A DNA stretch of 64,000 bases from Thermoproteota archaeon (GTDB lineage Archaea > Korarchaeota > Korarchaeia > Korarchaeales > Korarchaeaceae). Location: contig WALU01000032.1 in the NCBI GenBank assembly GCA_015522685.1, positions 1 to 64,000 of the forward strand. The letters run 5' to 3'. Below the pieces are notes generated by a model. It was not told the DNA's origin. It saw only the letters and a program-made list of their open reading frames with translations, and ran no database searches. Each line of letters begins with the position of its first letter. The stretch's first letter is position 1. Positions 59,306 through 64,000 of this stretch are shown here, in pieces. The position numbers and the translations under genes are program-made.

Positions 59306-59825
59306 GATCTAAGCCACCTTTATATGTAACTTATATAACATTACCAGCCTTATCCTAACAACTATTATCCTTCTAGCTGTTATCTCTTAAATTAAAAGCA
59401 TTATGGGATCAGGACTCGGCAAAATCCTCATAATTCAGTCTCTAGTTTTCCTCATCTCCCAGCTAATAATAAAAAAGCTCATTTATAAGAGGTAGCTAGC
59501 TCCGAAGAAAAATAGAATGAAAGGGAGGGAGACATATTCCTCATCATAGTAACAACAATAGTCGCTTTAGGTATACAAACACTCTCGATCACTATTATAA
59601 CCTTGCGGGCTTATATTTTGAAATTTTTACAATAACCTTTAGATAAATATTACTTATCACTAAAGTAACAAGTCATGTCAGGTATATAAACAAATCAGTC
59701 ACATCTTCTTAATATTCTCATCTCTCCTATATCCTCTTTCTCTTTTTTTACTTTAACATGCAGTAGGTAAGGCCCTCGACTCTCAATCACAAATCCTTAT
59801 TATACTGAATTAGGTTGATTCTACT
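59306..59825 (+). other. 520-bp gap with short hydrophobic open frames
   Basis: No normal gene. Consecutive plus-strand stretches encode hydrophobic peptides: SLILTTIILLAVIS ending near 59389, a 30-codon ATG frame at 59403-59495 (MGSGLGKILIIQSLVFLISQ and on) and IFLIIVTTIVALGIQTLSI to a stop near 59634. They may be remnants of one decayed membrane protein or tiny single-helix proteins. The end of the gap holds the promoter of the next gene. Confidence 0.3.
59798..59805 (+). promoter_or_regulatory. TATA box of the secreted-protein gene
   Basis: TATTATAC is centred about 25 bases before the ATG at 59826; an AGGTTGAT ribosome binding site (59811-59818) lies between. Confidence 0.4.
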
Positions 59826-60617
59826 ATGAACAGAGACAGCCTGATAGTTGTCGGGGTGATAATAGTAGTAGCCATAGTGCTTGGTTCTGCATATATTACA
59901 ATTTCAAGGGGCGTAGCTCCATCTTTGCTAGGAACAATGACGTCCGGTAGCGAGCGTGGGAGTGCTCGCACTACTATGACATCAGCCAGTGGAGGTAAAA
60001 CACAGACTAAAACAAATGCAGGAAATGGCCCTAGCTTTAGCTCTCTATTCCTCAAGAAAGGGAAATTTTCAGCTACATATGATTTGTATAAGAATCTAAA
60101 GAAAGAAGGTACTGCTAGCATATATGTCAAAGGGGCTAAGGAGAGTAGATTCGACTTGAGCATACCTCAGAGTCAATACATAACTATAAGAAATGACACA
60201 AGCTATATAACTTGTTTCAAACAGGCTAAACAAAGTTGGCAATGCTTCAAGGCTAAGGAGGGGCAGTATCCACAATCTCAGGGAGGAGGCAGACCTCAAG
60301 TTAGTGATCCTGTCAAAGAGGGTGAGGAATTCAAGAGTCCTATATATAATGGAACTAGGAAGTATGCTGGTAAGACCTGTTATTGCTATTACGTAAAGAA
60401 GCAGAAGAAGATTATGATAAATGGGAGCGAAAAAATGGGATCTGCTTATATAGAGATATGCATAACATCGGATGGAGTACCAGGCTATTTCTTATCTCTA
60501 TGGAATTCCCCTAGTGGAAAGGACATAGTTAGATATGAAGGCGTAGCAAAGACTATCTTATATTCTGTTCCAGAAAATGTATTTAATCCTCCTGCTCAGC
60601 CAAGGAGTCTTCCATAA
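59826..60617 (+). CDS. Membrane-anchored exported protein of unknown function
   Basis: 263 residues. One N-terminal membrane helix (LIVVGVIIVVAIVLGSAYI), a Ser/Thr/Gly-rich linker of about 45 residues (region of TSGSERGSARTTMTSASGG), then an exported beta-rich domain with five cysteines (ITCFKQAKQSWQCFK, KTCYCYYVK, IEICITS), probably paired as disulfides. The layout of the domain (KGKFSATYDLYKNLKKEGTA, then YVKGAKESRFDLSI) recalls LolA-like lipoprotein-binding folds, but that is a weak resemblance. Confidence 0.65.
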   Translation: MNRDSLIVVGVIIVVAIVLGSAYITISRGVAPSLLGTMTSGSERGSARTTMTSASGGKTQTKTNAGNGPSFSSLFLKKGKFSATYDLYKNLKKEGTASIYVKGAKESRFDLSIPQSQYITIRNDTSYITCFKQAKQSWQCFKAKEGQYPQSQGGGRPQVSDPVKEGEEFKSPIYNGTRKYAGKTCYCYYVKKQKKIMINGSEKMGSAYIEICITSDGVPGYFLSLWNSPSGKDIVRYEGVAKTILYSVPENVFNPPAQPRSLP

Positions 60618-60719
60618 ACTTCCGCTTCCTTTATGTTTCATAAGCGCTATATGCTGGAGAATGACCAGTAGGCATGATGGTTATCAAGTTTTTATTTGAC
60701 CTAATCTAGAAGCTAATAC

Positions 60720-62354
60720 GTGAGCTTTAAGTTAATTTTAGTTACTGGTGGAGTAATCAGTGGTTTAGGTAAGGGAATAATAGCAGCTTCTATTGGAAAG
60801 TTGATGCAGTCAAGGGGATTCCCTATCTCTATGATAAAAATGGATCCCTACCTCAATCCAGATCCAGGTACGCTAAATCCGGTTGAACATGGTGAAGTTT
60901 TTGTAACAGAAGAGGTATGGCATTTTCACCCAGGCAAGGGCGTAGAGTTCGATATAGCTGAAATAGATGAAGATTTTGGCCATTATGAGAGATTTCTCAA
61001 TGTGAATATGCATCCCTCTAATAACATAACCAGCGGCCAAATAATGCTGAGTGTTATACTAGGGGAGAGAAAAGGCGTTTATCTAGGACAAACGATAAGG
61101 CTTATTCCACATGTTACTGAAGAAATAAAGAAGAGAGTATACCGCGTAGCTGAGAGGGAAAACCCAGATATACTGATAGTGGAGCTCGGAGGTACTGTTG
61201 GTGACTATGAAGCTATGGCCTTTGTGGAAGCCTTGAGGCAGATGAGATTAGAGGTTGGAGTGAGTAACTCCGTTCATATCCATGTAACATATGTTCCCTT
61301 CATAGAAACTCTTGGAGAGTTCAAGACGAAACCTGCTCAACTATTCTTCAGGGAAGTTCTAGCAGCTGGACTGCCACCTGATTTCGTTATAGCTAGAACT
61401 CCTTCTCCTTTGCCTAAGAATGTGAAAAAGAAACTTGCCCTATATGCAAGTGTTCCGTATGACGCGGTCTTTGAAGACCCTGACCTTGATACGGTTTACA
61501 ATCTCCCATTATATTTCGAGAGGGAAGGCTTAGGAGGTAAGATCGAGAAAAGACTTAAACTAAAGGGAAAGCCTGATATGAGCGAGTGGGAGGAAGTGGT
61601 GAGGAAATTCAAAGAAGGAGAGCCAAGAAAAATAGCAATGATAGGGAAGTACTGGAGGATGTCTGATGTCTATATATCTATACTAGAAGCCATAAAACAC
61701 GCTGGAGCTGAGGCTGGAGTAAAACCTCAGATAATCCCTGTAGATTCAGAAGAGTTAGAAAGAGAAAGTGGAAGTGGATGGGATAAGCTTAAGAAATCTA
61801 ATGGCATCCTACTAACGCCGGGTTTTGGCTCCAGAGGAACTGAAGGAATGATATCGGCAGCTGCATGGGCATTGAAGCAAGATAAGCCTTTCTTAGGTAT
61901 ATGCTTCGGCGCTCAACTTGCTACGGTGGCTTTCGCTAGAGAATTCATGGGGTGGACTGAAGCCAACTCTACTGAAATAGATCCGAAGACGCCTTGGCCT
62001 GTTGTAGATCTCTTGCCTGAGCAAAAACAGATAGATGAAGTAGGAGGCACCATGAGACTTGGAGGGCATAAGGTTTTACTTCTCGAAGGAATACTTCGCA
62101 AGGCCTACGGTAGAGAGAAAGTGGTGGAGAGATTTAGACATCGCTATCATATAATCAGGGAGTATGCAGAGGGGATGGCGGGGAAGGGATATAAAATAGC
62201 GGCTGTAGATGCCACTAGAAGAATAATCAATGCATTTGAGGTGGAAAATCACCCTTACTTCATTGGGGTTCAGTTTCATCCAGAGTTCAAGTCGAGGCCA
62301 GGTAACCCAAGTCCAGTGTATCTCTCATTCATTGAAGCAGTCAAAGAGATTTAA
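60720..62354 (+). CDS. pyrG: CTP synthase
   Basis: Amidates UTP to CTP using glutamine. 544 residues. N-terminal synthetase domain with LVTGGVISGLGKGIIAASIG (P-loop) and KMDPYLNPDPGTLNPVEHGE. The segment EEVWHFHPGKGVEFDIAEID before FGHYERF is an insertion compared with bacterial enzymes, where the text runs EVDLDLGHYERF. The class I glutaminase domain has GICFGAQLATVAF (Cys nucleophile) and VQFHPEFKSRPGNPSP (catalytic His/Glu). Start GTG 60720. Confidence 0.93.
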   Translation: MSFKLILVTGGVISGLGKGIIAASIGKLMQSRGFPISMIKMDPYLNPDPGTLNPVEHGEVFVTEEVWHFHPGKGVEFDIAEIDEDFGHYERFLNVNMHPSNNITSGQIMLSVILGERKGVYLGQTIRLIPHVTEEIKKRVYRVAERENPDILIVELGGTVGDYEAMAFVEALRQMRLEVGVSNSVHIHVTYVPFIETLGEFKTKPAQLFFREVLAAGLPPDFVIARTPSPLPKNVKKKLALYASVPYDAVFEDPDLDTVYNLPLYFEREGLGGKIEKRLKLKGKPDMSEWEEVVRKFKEGEPRKIAMIGKYWRMSDVYISILEAIKHAGAEAGVKPQIIPVDSEELERESGSGWDKLKKSNGILLTPGFGSRGTEGMISAAAWALKQDKPFLGICFGAQLATVAFAREFMGWTEANSTEIDPKTPWPVVDLLPEQKQIDEVGGTMRLGGHKVLLLEGILRKAYGREKVVERFRHRYHIIREYAEGMAGKGYKIAAVDATRRIINAFEVENHPYFIGVQFHPEFKSRPGNPSPVYLSFIEAVKEI

Positions 62355-63474
62355 ATACCCTCCTGGCTTTCTCCACAACCTCCTTCACTTCTTCATCCTT
62401 CATACATGAATATATTGGAAGATATAGCAGCTCCCTTGCTAGCTTCTCAGCATTGGGCGTCTCAATATCGGAATAGCTCACGCCCTTGAAAAGAACATGA
62501 AGGAAATTGTATTTTCTATCAGCTAGCCTTGACATCACAGGTTGCTTCTGAAGAGGCATCGGGTAGGCAGGCCTTGCTAAAATACCGAGGTATCTGAGCC
62601 TCTTTACTGCCTCATCTCTCCTCCTACCTACCCTCACAGGGTAAAGATGCCACACAGGATCGGCCCACTCGGCTACGAAAGGTGTATCAACCAACCCAGA
62701 CAGCTCCTGCGTATATATAGAAGCAATCTCCCTTCTTCTAGCATTAAATTCATCTAATTTTTTCAACTGAACAATTCCTATGGCAGCATTAATTTCAGTC
62801 ATCCTATAGTTAAATCCGACGTAATGGTGCTCATATTTTGAGACCTGTCCTTGATCCCTTATGGCCCTAGCCTTCTCATAAACATACTCATCATCCGTTG
62901 TTATAATCCCCCCTTCACCAGTAGTCATGTTCTTCGTTGGGTAGAAGCTGAAAGCACCAGCTTCTCCTAGGCTTCCTACCTTGGATCCCTTGTAGAGCGC
63001 ACCATGGGCTTGAGCTGAATCTTCTAAGATGCATATTTCTCTACCTCCTAATACCTCCCTAATAGAATCCAAATCTGCTGGATGGCCATGTATATGTACA
63101 GGAATTATCACTTTAGTCTTGCTAGTTATCTTGCTAGCTAGATTGTTTGGATCCATAGTGCCTGTTCTGACATCAACATCAATGAATACTGGCCTTGCTC
63201 CAGATAGAATAACTGATGAAGCTGTGGAGTAGAAAGTATAGCTCGGAACTGCAACCTCATCTCCAGGACCCACATCCAACGATATTAAGGCGACATGTAA
63301 GGCTGCTGTTCCATTTGATACTGCTACAGCATACTTGCTCCCTATATAGGAAGCGAAAGCTTCCTCAAATTCCTTTACTAGCTTCCCTTGAGCGATCATG
63401 CCTGATTCTATTACTTTCTTTACCTCTCTTATCTCTTCCTCGCCTAAACAGGGTCTAGCTATTGGTATCATCAT
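62341..63474 (-). CDS. DegT/DnrJ/EryC1-family sugar aminotransferase
   Basis: A PLP-dependent nucleotide-sugar aminotransferase, about 377 residues. IARPCLGEEEIREVKKVIESG at the start, YAVAVSNGTAALHVAL, CILEDSAQAHGALYKG, and the PLP lysine in FSFYPTKNMTTGEGGII, which matches the DegT signature. It would form amino sugars for surface glycans, perhaps with the UDP-sugar dehydrogenase (40998). ATG 63474, seven bases after an AAAGGTG motif. It overlaps pyrG by 14 bases at the 3' end. Confidence 0.87.
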   Translation of the reverse strand: MMIPIARPCLGEEEIREVKKVIESGMIAQGKLVKEFEEAFASYIGSKYAVAVSNGTAALHVALISLDVGPGDEVAVPSYTFYSTASSVILSGARPVFIDVDVRTGTMDPNNLASKITSKTKVIIPVHIHGHPADLDSIREVLGGREICILEDSAQAHGALYKGSKVGSLGEAGAFSFYPTKNMTTGEGGIITTDDEYVYEKARAIRDQGQVSKYEHHYVGFNYRMTEINAAIGIVQLKKLDEFNARRREIASIYTQELSGLVDTPFVAEWADPVWHLYPVRVGRRRDEAVKRLRYLGILARPAYPMPLQKQPVMSRLADRKYNFLHVLFKGVSYSDIETPNAEKLARELLYLPIYSCMKDEEVKEVVEKARRVFKSL

Positions 63475-63518
63475 ATGCACCTTTCAGCTTACAACCTCCA
63501 TTCGAATTACATAAAGGT

Positions 63519-63687
63519 ATGTTAGCAAAACTTGAGATGTTCGATTTCTGGAATGGAGAACTTCCTTATAAATGGAACAGAGAAATCGTAGGGAGCTAGA
63601 GTGGAAGAAATAGTATCAGGTAAAATGCAGTTTCTCATAACTCCTAATCAAATAGTTAGATTGATTATGCATATAAATTGCAATTAA
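63519..63687 (+). other. Two adjacent micro-ORFs in the gap 63475-63779
   Basis: ATG 63519 to TAG 63599 (26 codons, MLAKLEMFDFWNGELPYKW and on) and, two bases later, GTG 63601 to TAA 63687 (28 codons, beginning MEEIVSGKMQFLITPNQ). Both have natural-looking composition. They could be remnants of one short gene split by a frameshift. Otherwise the gap between the DegT gene and the next gene shows nothing recognisable. Confidence 0.25.
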
Positions 63688-63779
63688 ATTTTAATATTGC
63701 TTAGAAAAATTTTAGATCTCATTTCGCGCGCGACCTTTAACAGAAGAGCTAGATATGGGATAGATACTAAAATACTTGT

Positions 63780-64000
63780 CTATGGGAGTTGAATGGATGG
63801 GGCACCTATGAGAAAAGCGGTCAATGTAGAGATTACAGGGATAGAAATGTTATCCTCTCCACCATAGAGTTCTGCTATAGAAGATGCTGCAGCTATTACG
63901 AGAGCTAGTTGAGGAATGCCTGTTAGATATGTAAGGACCGCATAATAGGAGAGGAAGCCAGCAAGAGTTCCTTCAACAGTCCCATCAGATAATGGAATTC
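63780..64000 (-). CDS. C-terminal end of a dolichol-kinase/CTP-transferase-like membrane protein (partial)
   Basis: A minus-strand frame that enters from the right edge and ends at TAG 63780-63782; 73 residues are visible. It shows LSDGTVEGTLAGFLSYYAV, an alternation of hydrophobic helices, and AELYGGEDNISIPVIS, which is the acidic signature close to the C-terminus of the dolichol kinase/phosphatidate cytidylyltransferase-like membrane family. The N-terminus lies outside the window, so function is only suggested: a CTP- or lipid-linked kinase in the membrane. Confidence 0.6.
   Translation of the reverse strand, partial: IPLSDGTVEGTLAGFLSYYAVLTYLTGIPQLALVIAAASSIAELYGGEDNISIPVISTLTAFLIGAPSIQLP

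Noticed and set aside
1..64000. CRISPR arrays, prophage genes, intact insertion sequences and tRNA genes
   Set aside because: No regularly spaced repeats, no phage or complete transposase genes, and no TPsiC-type GGTTCGAATCC segments were found by reading.

Overview
The window is archaeal chromosomal DNA, roughly 40% G+C by eye, with about 60 densely packed genes. Archaeal markers are clear: aPelota, DnaG-type primase, two family-B DNA polymerases, RadA, the GatD/GatE Glu-tRNA(Gln) amidotransferase, ribosomal proteins eS26 and eS17, Pop4/Rnp1 of RNase P, archaeal ProRS, IleRS and AspRS, TATA-box promoters and GGTGATC-type ribosome binding sites. eS26 and a 5S rRNA gene standing apart from any 16S/23S genes suggest a TACK-group archaeon (Crenarchaeota or Korarchaeota-like). 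The PorGDAB complex and a protein disulfide oxidoreductase fit an anaerobic thermophile. I cannot name the species, and no 16S gene is present.

Layout. 1-9.8 kb: a LysW-like acidic zinc-ribbon protein, the porGDAB operon, an ECF S-component, protein disulfide oxidoreductase, SurE, a PPC-domain protein, a prohibitin-like protein, a PAC2 chaperone and an FAD disulfide reductase. 9.7-24.4 kb: a PAC2/PadR/DUF354 cluster, apgM, TtuA-type thiolase with a beta-grasp protein, a hexapeptide acyltransferase, radA, prs, tmk, a PfkB kinase, a UPF0104 protein, an aminotransferase, a phosphodiesterase, a Thg1-like enzyme, a NifX-like protein and a degenerate DHH protein. 24.4-37.4 kb: a large secreted protein, aspS, ileS, 5S rRNA, thiI, an exonuclease-less PolB, rps26e, proS and a decayed PP-loop paralogue. 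37.4-38.1 kb is a decayed stretch. 38.1-40.9 kb: pelA, dnaG, a palindrome-rich gap and rps17e. 41-46 kb: a nucleotide-sugar dehydrogenase, a GlcD/Fe-S oxidase pair and gcvT. 46-48 kb: the ribosomal block rpl22-rps3-rpl29-rnp1-rps17. 48-64 kb: a HAD phosphatase, a secreted protein, PolB1, gatE-gatD, the HMG-CoA synthase/thiolase/DUF35 trio, ogg, a secreted protein, pyrG, a DegT aminotransferase and the end of a dolichol-kinase-like gene.

No CRISPR array, prophage, intact insertion sequence or tRNA gene was seen. The content is mostly core information processing and central metabolism. The most unusual items are: a PolB with all three exonuclease motifs lost but polymerase motifs intact; an inactivated TtuA-like PP-loop paralogue; a beta-grasp protein next to TtuA without a terminal Gly-Gly; a degenerate DHH (Cdc45/RecJ-like) protein; nested inverted repeats against the dnaG start; probable CTG (porG) and ATT (radA) start codons; and a 75-codon in-frame open continuation past the ogg stop. 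Convergent gene pairs very often overlap at their 3' ends.
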